The notes under the pieces were generated by a model. It was given only the letters and a program-made list of their open reading frames with translations. It was not told the origin of the DNA and did not search any database. The position numbers were made by a program, and so were the translations under genes. From NCBI RefSeq assembly GCF_900108565.1, contig NZ_LT629971.1, positions 868,001 to 932,000 on the forward strand: a stretch of 64,000 bases of DNA, given 5' to 3'. This document shows, in pieces, positions 35,559 through 42,835 of the stretch; within the stretch, counting starts at the first letter, position 1, and each line of letters begins with the position of its first letter. This DNA comes from Mycolicibacterium rutilum. GTDB taxonomy: Bacteria > Actinomycetota > Actinomycetes > Mycobacteriales > Mycobacteriaceae.

Positions 35559-35753
35559 TCACAGGTGCGGTAGGCCGTCGACGGGCGTCACTGACCCGTC
35601 GGCGCGATTGCGGTACCGGACGATGACCGCGGCCAGTGCACCGACACCGGTGAGCACCACCGTCGGCCACGCGGCAGCCTGAAGCAACCACAGACGTCGC
35701 TGTGCCTTGAAGATTCGCTTCTGCGCGCGCCGCGCCCGGGCCAACGTTTCCAT
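35559..35753 (-). CDS. Small single-span membrane protein, 64 aa
   Basis: The product is basic at the N-terminus (ARRAQKRIFKAQRRL), has one hydrophobic helix (WPTVVLTGVGALAAVIV, about residues 29-45) and a short polar tail. The charge pattern suggests an N-in orientation. It precedes the DUF8129-like gene by 11 bp, so the two are probably one transcript. I do not recognise a functional family. The gene ends well apart from echA1 (48 bp from its start to echA1's stop). Confidence 0.72.
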   Translation of the reverse strand: METLARARRAQKRIFKAQRRLWLLQAAAWPTVVLTGVGALAAVIVRYRNRADGSVTPVDGLPHL

Positions 35754-35801
35754 GTCTAACGGTTGCCCCGGGCGGCGGCATCGAAACCCCTCAGGGCAGC
35801 G

Positions 35802-36575
35802 TCAGGTGCCCGTCCACTTCGGCGCACGCTTCTCGGCGAACGCGATCGCGCCTTCCTTGGCGTCGTTCGACATGAAGACCGGGCTGAAGATCTCGAACTG
35901 CTTCTTCCACATCTCCTGGGAGTTCCAGTCGCGCGACTCGACGATGATCCGCTTGGTGGCGGTTACCGCCAGCGGGCCGTTGGCGGTGATCTTCTCGGCG
36001 AACGCAATCGCCGCCTCCAGTGCCTGACCGGGTTCGGCGAGCACGTTGACCAATCCGAGGTCATGGGCGCGCTGGGCGGACAGGCTCTCACCGGTCAGCG
36101 CGAGCTCCATCGCCAGGCCGTACGGGATTCGCTGCGGCAACCGCAGCAGGCCGCCACCGCCGGCCACCAGACCGCGCTTGACTTCGGGGATGCCGAACGC
36201 CGACTCCTTCGACGCCACGATCAGGTCGGTCGCCAGCGCCAGCTCGCAACCCCCCGCCAGGCAATATCCCTCGACGGCCGCGATCAACGGCTTGGCCGGC
36301 GGCTTCTCGGTGAAGCCCAGACCGCGGCCCTCGATGGCGACGTTCTCGCCGCGGGCGAACGCCTTGAGGTCCATCCCGGCGCTGAACGAGCCGCCGGCGC
36401 CGGTCAGGATGCCGACCGACAGTCCGGCGTCCCCGTCGAGCCGGTCCATCGCGTCGGCCAGTCCGCGGCTCACCTCGCCGTTGACCGCGTTCCTGGCCTG
36501 CGGACGGTTGATGGTGATGACCAGGATCCGGTCGCGCTGCTCGACCAGAACTGCTTGTTCGTTGTTGTCACTCAC
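35802..36575 (-). CDS. echA1: Enoyl-CoA hydratase/isomerase (crotonase), EchA1-like
   Basis: Crotonase-fold enzyme of 257 residues that hydrates 2-enoyl-CoA in beta-oxidation. The oxyanion-hole loops are SFSAGMDLKAFARG (near residue 64) and YCLAGGCELALATDLIVA (near 105); the family's second acidic residue lies in FGIPEVKRGLVAGGGGL, where one of the two usual Glu residues is present as GIPEV. The GTG at 36575 has TACGAT seven bases upstream, fitting a leaderless transcript. M. tuberculosis EchA1 (Rv0222) lies in the same neighbourhood with similar length. Exact orthology among the many EchA proteins was not tested. Confidence 0.88.
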   Translation of the reverse strand: MSDNNEQAVLVEQRDRILVITINRPQARNAVNGEVSRGLADAMDRLDGDAGLSVGILTGAGGSFSAGMDLKAFARGENVAIEGRGLGFTEKPPAKPLIAAVEGYCLAGGCELALATDLIVASKESAFGIPEVKRGLVAGGGGLLRLPQRIPYGLAMELALTGESLSAQRAHDLGLVNVLAEPGQALEAAIAFAEKITANGPLAVTATKRIIVESRDWNSQEMWKKQFEIFSPVFMSNDAKEGAIAFAEKRAPKWTGT

Positions 36576-36698
36576 GTGGCTGATCGTAACGATCTAGGCG
36601 AGCGCCGAAGCGGCCGCCACCGCTGCGACTTCTACACCAGGGCTGCCGATCGCCCGACATCACGACCCTCACGCAGAACTCGCGGCGCGCCAATGGGG

Positions 36699-37865
36699 TC
36701 AGTCGCGCTTCTTGCCGTTTCCGTGGCCCTTCCCATTGCCGGGGCCGCCCTTCTTGGGCGGCTTGGGCGCCTCGACAACCGGCGCTGCGGACGTGGGCGG
36801 CGCGGACGTCGTCGGCGGCGGCGGTGGGGGCTGCACGGGTGTGCTCGTGCTGATGGGCTGGGGCGTCTGCGTGGTCGACGACGGGTCGAGGGCCAGCGCC
36901 AGCGTCCCGACGACGAGACCCACGAACGCGGCCGCGGCGATCAGCAGTTTGCGTTCCCTGCTCATCGGTTTGCGCTTCGGCCCCGCCGGCACGAAGTAAG
37001 CCGCCGACGGTGCGACGACAGGTTGGGCCATCACCTTGGTCGCCGGCCGCGGCGGCGGGGCGGCGCCTGACAGGGCGGCCCGCATCTCGTCGGCGCTGCC
37101 GAACCGCAGGCCGGGATCCCGGGCCATCGCGCGGTCGATCGCGGCGGCCAGCGCCGGGTCGGCGTTGGGTCGCACCGCGCCGATCGGCGGCAGCGGCTGA
37201 TCGAGGATGGCCCGCATCACCGCCGCCGGGTGCTCCTGGGGAAACGGCGGACGCCCGGTGAGCGCTTCGTAACCCATCAGCCCGACCGCGTAGAGGTCGT
37301 CGGCCACCGACGCCGGGGCCCCGGCCACCCGCTCGGGGCTCATGTAGGCCATGGTGCCGATGAGCTGGCCGGTCGCGGTGTGGGCGGCGCCCGCGGTCTT
37401 GGCGATGCCGAAGTCGGCGACCTTCATCGTGCCGGCGGGCGCGATCAGCACGTTCGCGGGTTTGATGTCGCGGTGCAGCACACCCGCCGCGTGCGCGGTG
37501 GCCAGCGCGGCGAGCACATCGTCGAGCATCGCGCGCACCTGCGGCAGTGGCATCGGGCCCGAGGCGATCTGGTCGTGCAGGGTCCGGCCGGGTAGCCGCT
37601 CCATCACGATGAACGGGCTGCCGTCGTGGTCACCGAAGTCGTGCACGGCGACGATGTTGGGGTGGTTGAGCGCGGCGGCGGCGCGGGCCTCGTCCTCGAA
37701 CCGGCGGCGCATGCCGGGGTCGGCGGCCATCGCGGGGTAGAGCAGTTTGATCGCGACCGCCCTGGACAGCCGGGTGTCCCAGCCGTCGTGCACCTCGGCC
37801 ATTCCGCCCCGGCCCAGAACGCCTCGGAGTTCGTAGCGGCCCGCAAGCAGATCGCGGCCGTCCAT
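36699..37865 (-). CDS. Membrane serine/threonine protein kinase (Pkn family)
   Basis: Eukaryotic-type kinase of 388 residues. The kinase domain (about 10-265) has the glycine loop VLGRGGMAEVHDG, ATP-binding Lys40 (VAIKLL), catalytic HRDIKPANV (His131-Arg132-Asp133), DFG at 151-153 and an activation segment ending GTMAYMSPE. One transmembrane helix follows (about 309-330), then an extracellular tail of only about 55 residues, rich in Pro and Thr and ending with Gly-Asn-Gly-Lys repeats (KGGPGNGKGHGNGKKRD). There are no PASTA repeats. ATG 37865 is chosen as TACCTT lies six bases upstream. It diverges from the KstR-boxed acyltransferase gene. No kinase is found here in M. tuberculosis that I recall. 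Confidence 0.92.
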   Translation of the reverse strand: MDGRDLLAGRYELRGVLGRGGMAEVHDGWDTRLSRAVAIKLLYPAMAADPGMRRRFEDEARAAAALNHPNIVAVHDFGDHDGSPFIVMERLPGRTLHDQIASGPMPLPQVRAMLDDVLAALATAHAAGVLHRDIKPANVLIAPAGTMKVADFGIAKTAGAAHTATGQLIGTMAYMSPERVAGAPASVADDLYAVGLMGYEALTGRPPFPQEHPAAVMRAILDQPLPPIGAVRPNADPALAAAIDRAMARDPGLRFGSADEMRAALSGAAPPPRPATKVMAQPVVAPSAAYFVPAGPKRKPMSRERKLLIAAAAFVGLVVGTLALALDPSSTTQTPQPISTSTPVQPPPPPPTTSAPPTSAAPVVEAPKPPKKGGPGNGKGHGNGKKRD

Positions 37866-37937
37866 AGGGACAAGGTAGCCGTCGCCGCGCAGAGCCAAAC
37901 AGCGCCTGTTTGTCCTGCACAGCGCCGATCGCTAAAC

Positions 37938-37951
37938 TAGAACACGTTCCA
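37938..37951. promoter_or_regulatory. KstR-type operator (TAGAACACGTTCCA)
   Basis: The 14-mer fits the KstR consensus TNNAACNNGTTNNA at every fixed position. It lies just downstream of a plausible promoter (TTGTCC at 37910-37915, 17 nt, TAAACT at 37933-37938) for the acyltransferase gene at 37975, the position expected for a repressor. KstR controls sterol and lipid catabolism genes in mycobacteria. It may also affect the divergent kinase gene. Confidence 0.75.
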
Positions 37952-37974
37952 ATTTTTCCGTCGAGGGGGAACCC

Positions 37975-38778
37975 GTGGCCGATACCGAACGCTCGGAGCT
38001 CACCAAGTGGGATCCGTCGCTGACCGAACGGGTCATGAGCGTCACCAGGCCGTTCCTCAAGCGCTACTTCCGCACGGAGGTCCGCGGTCTGGACAACGTG
38101 CCGCACGGCGGGGCGCTGCTGGTGTCGAACCACTCCGGTGGCCTAATGCCGATGGACGTGCCGATCCTGGCGGCGGAGTTCTACGCCGAGCACGGCTACG
38201 ACCGGCCGCTCTACACGCTCAGCCACGACATGTTGATGACCGGTCCGACCGGCGATTTCTTCCGCAAGATCGGCTACATCAGCGCCAACCACGAGAACGC
38301 CGACCGGGCGCTGCGCTCGGGCGGACTGGTCGTGGTGTTCCCCGGCGGTGACTACGACGTGTACCGGCCGACGTTCTCCGAGAACGTGATCGATTTCGGC
38401 GGCCGCACCGGCTATGTGAAGGCCGCGCTGAACGCCGGCGTGCCGATTGTGCCGACCGTCGGCATCGGCGGTCAGGAGACGCAGATCTTCCTGTCGCGTG
38501 GTACCTGGCTGGCCAAGCGGCTCGGCCCGATCGCCCGGCTGGCCCGCACCAAGATCGTGCCGATCTCGTTCGGGTTCCCGTTCGGGCTGTCGCTGGTGGT
38601 GCCGCCGAACATCCCGCTGCCCTCGAAGATCGTGATGCAGGTGCTGCCGCCGATCGACATCGTCGCCGAGTTCGGTGAGGACCCTGACATCGACGAGGTC
38701 GACGCGCACGTGCGCCGCGTCATGCAGCGCGCGCTCGACGAGCTGGCCACCGAGCGCCGGTTGCCGGTACTCGGGTAG
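37975..38778 (+). CDS. PlsC-type 1-acylglycerol-phosphate-like acyltransferase (Rv1428c-like)
   Basis: A 267-residue acyltransferase of the LPLAT group. The catalytic NHx4-7D motif appears as VSNHSGGLMPMDVP (near residue 47), and the substrate block as VVVFPGGDYDVYRP, with IVPTVGIGG and LPSKIVMQVLPPID further on. It probably acylates a lipid at the inner membrane face; the acceptor is unknown. GTG 37975 follows a GAGGGGGA ribosome site. The promoter has a KstR-type box at the start of transcription. The next gene, an ester hydrolase, begins 39 bp downstream. The arrangement resembles the Rv1428c-lipO neighbourhood of M. tuberculosis as I remember it. Confidence 0.88.
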   Translation: MADTERSELTKWDPSLTERVMSVTRPFLKRYFRTEVRGLDNVPHGGALLVSNHSGGLMPMDVPILAAEFYAEHGYDRPLYTLSHDMLMTGPTGDFFRKIGYISANHENADRALRSGGLVVVFPGGDYDVYRPTFSENVIDFGGRTGYVKAALNAGVPIVPTVGIGGQETQIFLSRGTWLAKRLGPIARLARTKIVPISFGFPFGLSLVVPPNIPLPSKIVMQVLPPIDIVAEFGEDPDIDEVDAHVRRVMQRALDELATERRLPVLG

Positions 38779-38817
38779 GGGTTTCGCAGTGGTCCCGCGC
38801 GGCTATGACGGTCCTCG

Positions 38818-40092
38818 ATGACCAGACGCCGTTATCCGCTGCTGCGCGCGGCGGCCGAACTCCTCAATGCCGCCAATGGTGTGCAACCGCTGGGCCGCGA
38901 GGGCTACATCACGCTGCCCGTGTTCGCCTTCGGCTGGCCGACCACCGAGGCCGCACCGCTGTATCTGGCGGGTTCGGTGCTCGACGCGGCGCGACGCGGT
39001 CTGCGCGGCGACTTCCGTGGCGCCCGCGGGCGAATCGCGTTGGTGCTGACCGCGATCGCGTGGGCGCTGCTCGGCCTGATCGCGTACCGCAACTCGAACG
39101 CCCGGCCGTACTTCGAGGAGCCGCTGCGCGAGGCGCTCGGCGACGACTACGAGCAGGTCGCCGCGGCGTCGCAGCCCGGACGGCGACGCCGGCTGATCGG
39201 CATCCCGCCCAACGAGCTGATGCGGCGGCGTTACGTCGAGAAGGCCAACACCGTGCAGTACGGCCCGCACGGCCGGGTCAACCGCGCCGACATCTGGCGC
39301 CGGGCCGACCTGCCGCGCGACGGCAAGGCTCCGGTGCTGCTGCAGGTGCCCGGCGGCGCGTGGGCCATCGGGATGCGCCGGCCGCAGGCCTATCCGTTGT
39401 TGAGCCACATGGCCGATCGCGGCTGGGTGTGCGTATCGATCGATTACCGGGTCAGCCCGCGCAACACCTGGCCCGCTCACATTGTCGACGTCAAGCGGGC
39501 GCTGGCGTGGATCAAGGAGAACATCGCCGACTACGGCGGTGACCCCGATTTCGTCGCGATCACCGGGGGTTCGGCCGGCGGGCATCTGTCGTCGCTGGCC
39601 GCGCTGACTTACGACGATCCGCAGTGGCAGCCGGGTTTCGAGGACGCCGACACGTCGGTGGTGGCCGCGGTGCCGATCTACGGCCGTTACGACTGGGTGT
39701 CGGCGCGGGGTTCGGGCCGCAAGGAGTTCATCGCGTTCTTGCAGAAGTTCGTCGTCAAACGACGTATCACCGACCACCATCAGACCTACGTCGACGCGTC
39801 CTCGATCATGCGGTTACGTCCCGATGCGCCACCGTTTTTCGTTCTGCACGGCGCGGACGACTCGATCATCCCGGTACAGGAGGGCCGCGAGTTCGTCGAG
39901 AAGCTGCGGGAGGTGTCCGCCTCGACCGTCGCCTACGCCGAGATCCCGCACGCGCAGCACGCGTTCGACTTCTACGGGTCACCGCGGGCGCACTACACCG
40001 CGCAGTCGGTCGAGAAGTTCCTGTCCTGGGTACACGCGAAATACCAGGCGGGCATCAAGCCACCGTCGGCGGAGCCGACAATCAAGCCATAG
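38818..40092 (+). CDS. HSL-type alpha/beta hydrolase (LipC/LipO-like)
   Basis: Carboxylesterase/lipase of 424 residues. An N-terminal region with a hydrophobic helix (residues about 72-92, IALVLTAIAWALLGLIAY) may anchor it to the membrane. The hydrolase domain follows: oxyanion block VPGGAWAIG (in place of HGGG), nucleophile elbow GGSAGGH near residue 244, acid Asp in HGADDSIIP and His in AQHAFDF. It probably hydrolyses or transfers lipid acyl chains. It is cotranscribed with the PlsC-type gene and overlaps the convergent WS/DGAT gene by 11 bp. It is paralogous to the LipC-like protein at 41521-42744. Confidence 0.87.
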   Translation: MTRRRYPLLRAAAELLNAANGVQPLGREGYITLPVFAFGWPTTEAAPLYLAGSVLDAARRGLRGDFRGARGRIALVLTAIAWALLGLIAYRNSNARPYFEEPLREALGDDYEQVAAASQPGRRRRLIGIPPNELMRRRYVEKANTVQYGPHGRVNRADIWRRADLPRDGKAPVLLQVPGGAWAIGMRRPQAYPLLSHMADRGWVCVSIDYRVSPRNTWPAHIVDVKRALAWIKENIADYGGDPDFVAITGGSAGGHLSSLAALTYDDPQWQPGFEDADTSVVAAVPIYGRYDWVSARGSGRKEFIAFLQKFVVKRRITDHHQTYVDASSIMRLRPDAPPFFVLHGADDSIIPVQEGREFVEKLREVSASTVAYAEIPHAQHAFDFYGSPRAHYTAQSVEKFLSWVHAKYQAGIKPPSAEPTIKP

Positions 40093-41497
40093 CGGATTCG
40101 ACGACTGTCAGTTCCTCGGAAAGTCCTGCGGTGCGGCGGATTTCGATGAACGCGCGGACCATCGCATCGGTCAGTTCGTGTGGGTCGTTCAGCGTGGCGC
40201 CGTCGGAGAGCACCGAGATGTTGAGCTGGTCGACGTAGCTCCACACCGTGATGTTGAGCCCGCTGCCCGTCGTCAGCGGGCCGACGGAGTAGATCTCGGT
40301 GACCAGCGCGCCGCCCACCCGGCCGGGCTCCCGCGGCCCGGGCACATTGGAGATCGGCAGATTCAGGACCTTGTTCTGGCCGTCTTTTTCGGCCAGCCAG
40401 TGGAACAACCGTTCGGCGGGCCGCGGAGGGAAGTAGGACGACCACCGGCTCACCAGTTCGGGTCCCATCAGGTGATGGGTTTCCTTGGCCTCGACCGCGG
40501 CGTCGTGCACCGCCTGCACCCGCTCGAGCGGGTCGTCGAGTTGAATCGGCACCGTCATCATCACGCCGGTGAAGTAGTTGCCCGAGATCCGGTCTGGTGA
40601 GAAGTCGAAACTGACTGGCACAGAAGCCAACAGCGGGTGGTCGGCGTGGCCGTCGTACTTCAGCGAGAGCTCCCGCAGCGCACCCGCGGCGATCGCCAGC
40701 ACCATGTCGTTGATCGTCACACCGAGGTGCTTGGCGGTCTGCTTGACATCGGCCAGCGCCAGCGTCGCGGTGGCGAACTTGCGCTGCGCGTCGACCCGGT
40801 GGTTCATGAACGACGGCGGCGGGGTGAACGGCCGGGTCAGCTCCGGTGAGAGCTTCTTGGCGCTCTTGCGCACCCGCTGTATGCCCTGGGCGGTGTAGCG
40901 CATGACGCCGGGCAACCGCCCGATTTGGCGCATGTGGTCGGCGAACGCGGTCCGCACCAGTTCGGCGCGGCCGGGGGGCGGATCGGTGGCGTACGAGTCG
41001 CGCTCCCCCTGCGGTCCGGTCTGCAGATCCATCCCGCGCGCAAGCAGATTCGCCGACGCGACCCCGTCGGCGAGGGCGTGGTGGATCTTGCCGAGGACCG
41101 CGATGCGACCGTTGGCGAGGCCCTCGATGAAGTACATCTCCCACAGCGGCCTGCTGCGATCAAGCGGGGTGCTGGCGATGCGGCCGACCGCCTCGTCGAG
41201 TTCGCGACGGCCACCCGGCGGGTCCACCCGCCACGGCCGGACGTGGTACTCGAGGTCGACCTCGCAGTTCTCCCGCCACATCGGATGGTGGAACTTGAAC
41301 GGGATGTCGACCAGTTCGTAGCGGAACGGCTCGAGCTTGTAGAGCCTGCCGTGGATGACACGGCGGAAGTCGTCGATGCCGAACGCCCGATCCCCCAGCT
41401 CGGAGAGATCGATGACCGCCAGCTTCAGCGTGTGCATGTGCACGGTCGGCGTCTCGGTGTACAGCAGGACCGCGTCCCACCCGCTGAGCCTCTTCAC
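40082..41497 (-). CDS. Wax ester synthase/diacylglycerol acyltransferase (Rv0221-like)
   Basis: Forms triacylglycerol or wax esters from acyl-CoA; a 471-residue member of the WS/DGAT group. The active-site motif HHALADG spans residues 139-145. Other family blocks are RPLWEMYFIEGL before it and LNLPISNVPGPREP, then SGLNITVWSYVDQLNISVLSD near the C-terminus. The first residues MKRLSGWDAVLLYTE are typical of mycobacterial Tgs proteins. GTG 41497 is used (GTG 41500 is adjacent); AAGAGGGG lies just upstream. The lipC-like gene ends 24 bp upstream on the same strand, so one operon pairs a hydrolase with an acyltransferase. Confidence 0.92.
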   Translation of the reverse strand: MKRLSGWDAVLLYTETPTVHMHTLKLAVIDLSELGDRAFGIDDFRRVIHGRLYKLEPFRYELVDIPFKFHHPMWRENCEVDLEYHVRPWRVDPPGGRRELDEAVGRIASTPLDRSRPLWEMYFIEGLANGRIAVLGKIHHALADGVASANLLARGMDLQTGPQGERDSYATDPPPGRAELVRTAFADHMRQIGRLPGVMRYTAQGIQRVRKSAKKLSPELTRPFTPPPSFMNHRVDAQRKFATATLALADVKQTAKHLGVTINDMVLAIAAGALRELSLKYDGHADHPLLASVPVSFDFSPDRISGNYFTGVMMTVPIQLDDPLERVQAVHDAAVEAKETHHLMGPELVSRWSSYFPPRPAERLFHWLAEKDGQNKVLNLPISNVPGPREPGRVGGALVTEIYSVGPLTTGSGLNITVWSYVDQLNISVLSDGATLNDPHELTDAMVRAFIEIRRTAGLSEELTVVESAMA

Positions 41498-41520
41498 CAC
41501 GCACCCCTCTTCCGGAGTGC

Positions 41521-42744
41521 CTATATAACCTCTTTGGCGCCCACCAGCGTTCGATTTCGGTGGATCTGGTTGAGGAACAGCCCGATCCCCTTCGCCGTCG
41601 ACCCGGTCCTGGCGCCGTCGGTCATGTCGAACGCGTGTCCGGCGCCCGGCAGTTCGATGTAGCTGACCACCGACCGCGACACCGCGCGCAGCCGCTCGAC
41701 GAACGAACGGGCCTGCGCCACCGGGATCACACTGTCCCCGGTGCCGTGGATGACGAGGAACGGGGGCGCGTCGCGGTGCACCCGGGCGATCGGGGACGCG
41801 GCGCGGAACACTTCGGGGTGCGTGTCCTGCTTGCGGCCCACGACGATGCGCTCGAGGAAGTCCATGAAGCGCGCCCGCTCGACGGTGGAGCGGTCCTCCC
41901 AGTCGTAGCGGCCGTAGATGCCCACGACGGCGTCCACCGAGGTGTCCGAACCCTCCGGCAGCTCGGACTGCAGCTCGGGGTCGTTGATGGTCAGACCGGC
42001 CAGCGCCGCCAGGTGCCCGCCCGCCGAGGTGCCAGCGACGGTCACGAAGCCGCGGTCGCCGCCGAACTTGTCGACGTTGGCGCGGGCCCACGCGATCGCG
42101 GTCTTGACGTCGGTGAGGTGGGCCGGCCACCGGTGATGCGGCGCCACCCGGTAGTCGATCGACAGGCACACCCAGCCCATCTCGGCCAGGTGCGACATCA
42201 GTGCGTAGCCCTGCAGAATCCGGCTGCCGTGCACCCACGCCCCGCCCGGCACGAAGATCATCACCGGCGCGGGCTCGGCGGGCAGTTCCCTGGGCCGCCA
42301 CACGTCGAGCAGCTGCGACGACCGCGGTCCGTACTGCACCGACGTGCGGTACACGTTGCGGCGGTGTTCGCGCAGCTTCCACAGCGGCGGCACCGACTCC
42401 GGCTCCGGCCAGTCGCCCGTGAGGTCGTTCGCGTTGACGACGCCCCGCAGCGCGGCCTCGGTGATCGCGCTGGTGCTGTTGCGCTCGCACTCTTTGAGTT
42501 CGGCGTCTTCGGGATTGAGCAGGGACTTCGCTGTCGCGGCCAGGAAGTCGGGCAGATGGCGGTACCCCCAAACCCCCATCGCGGTCACGACGCCCAGCGG
42601 TTCGAGGTGCTTGCCGACCACCGGTAGCGAAGCCGACGCCACGCTCATCGCCAGCATGTAGTCGGATGGCCCTGCGTTCAGCAACCATCGCGCGCGGGTC
42701 AGCCACGTCGGGCCGGGATACCGGACATCCGGTCGCACCGTCAT
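41521..42744 (-). CDS. lipC: LipC-like cell-surface esterase
   Basis: HSL-family alpha/beta hydrolase of 407 residues; M. tuberculosis LipC has 403 and the same neighbours (echA1, WS/DGAT). Oxyanion block VPGGAWVHGS, nucleophile elbow GTSAGGH, acid Asp in HGTGDSVIP and His in GAGHAFDM are visible. The N-terminal 95 residues are helical and weakly hydrophobic. It is expected to cut short-chain esters of lipids. ATG 42744 is chosen because TACAGT ends six bases upstream, as in a leaderless transcript; a longer reading starts in a non-homologous stretch. It diverges from the fused FadE gene across 91 bp. Confidence 0.9.
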   Translation of the reverse strand: MTVRPDVRYPGPTWLTRARWLLNAGPSDYMLAMSVASASLPVVGKHLEPLGVVTAMGVWGYRHLPDFLAATAKSLLNPEDAELKECERNSTSAITEAALRGVVNANDLTGDWPEPESVPPLWKLREHRRNVYRTSVQYGPRSSQLLDVWRPRELPAEPAPVMIFVPGGAWVHGSRILQGYALMSHLAEMGWVCLSIDYRVAPHHRWPAHLTDVKTAIAWARANVDKFGGDRGFVTVAGTSAGGHLAALAGLTINDPELQSELPEGSDTSVDAVVGIYGRYDWEDRSTVERARFMDFLERIVVGRKQDTHPEVFRAASPIARVHRDAPPFLVIHGTGDSVIPVAQARSFVERLRAVSRSVVSYIELPGAGHAFDMTDGARTGSTAKGIGLFLNQIHRNRTLVGAKEVI

Positions 42745-42835
42745 GGCGCGACTGTACCCCCAAGGTTCGCGCGCAGAAGACAACATTCGCCGAAGTGTCT
42801 ACCCTCGACTTTTGCGCCGCGGTTAGGCTGCCGTC

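Noticed and set aside
40082-42763. A single 893-residue fusion of hydrolase and WS/DGAT
   Set aside because: The upstream part is in a different frame from the real LipC-like gene and lacks motifs; the WS/DGAT gene has its own ribosome site and start at 41497.
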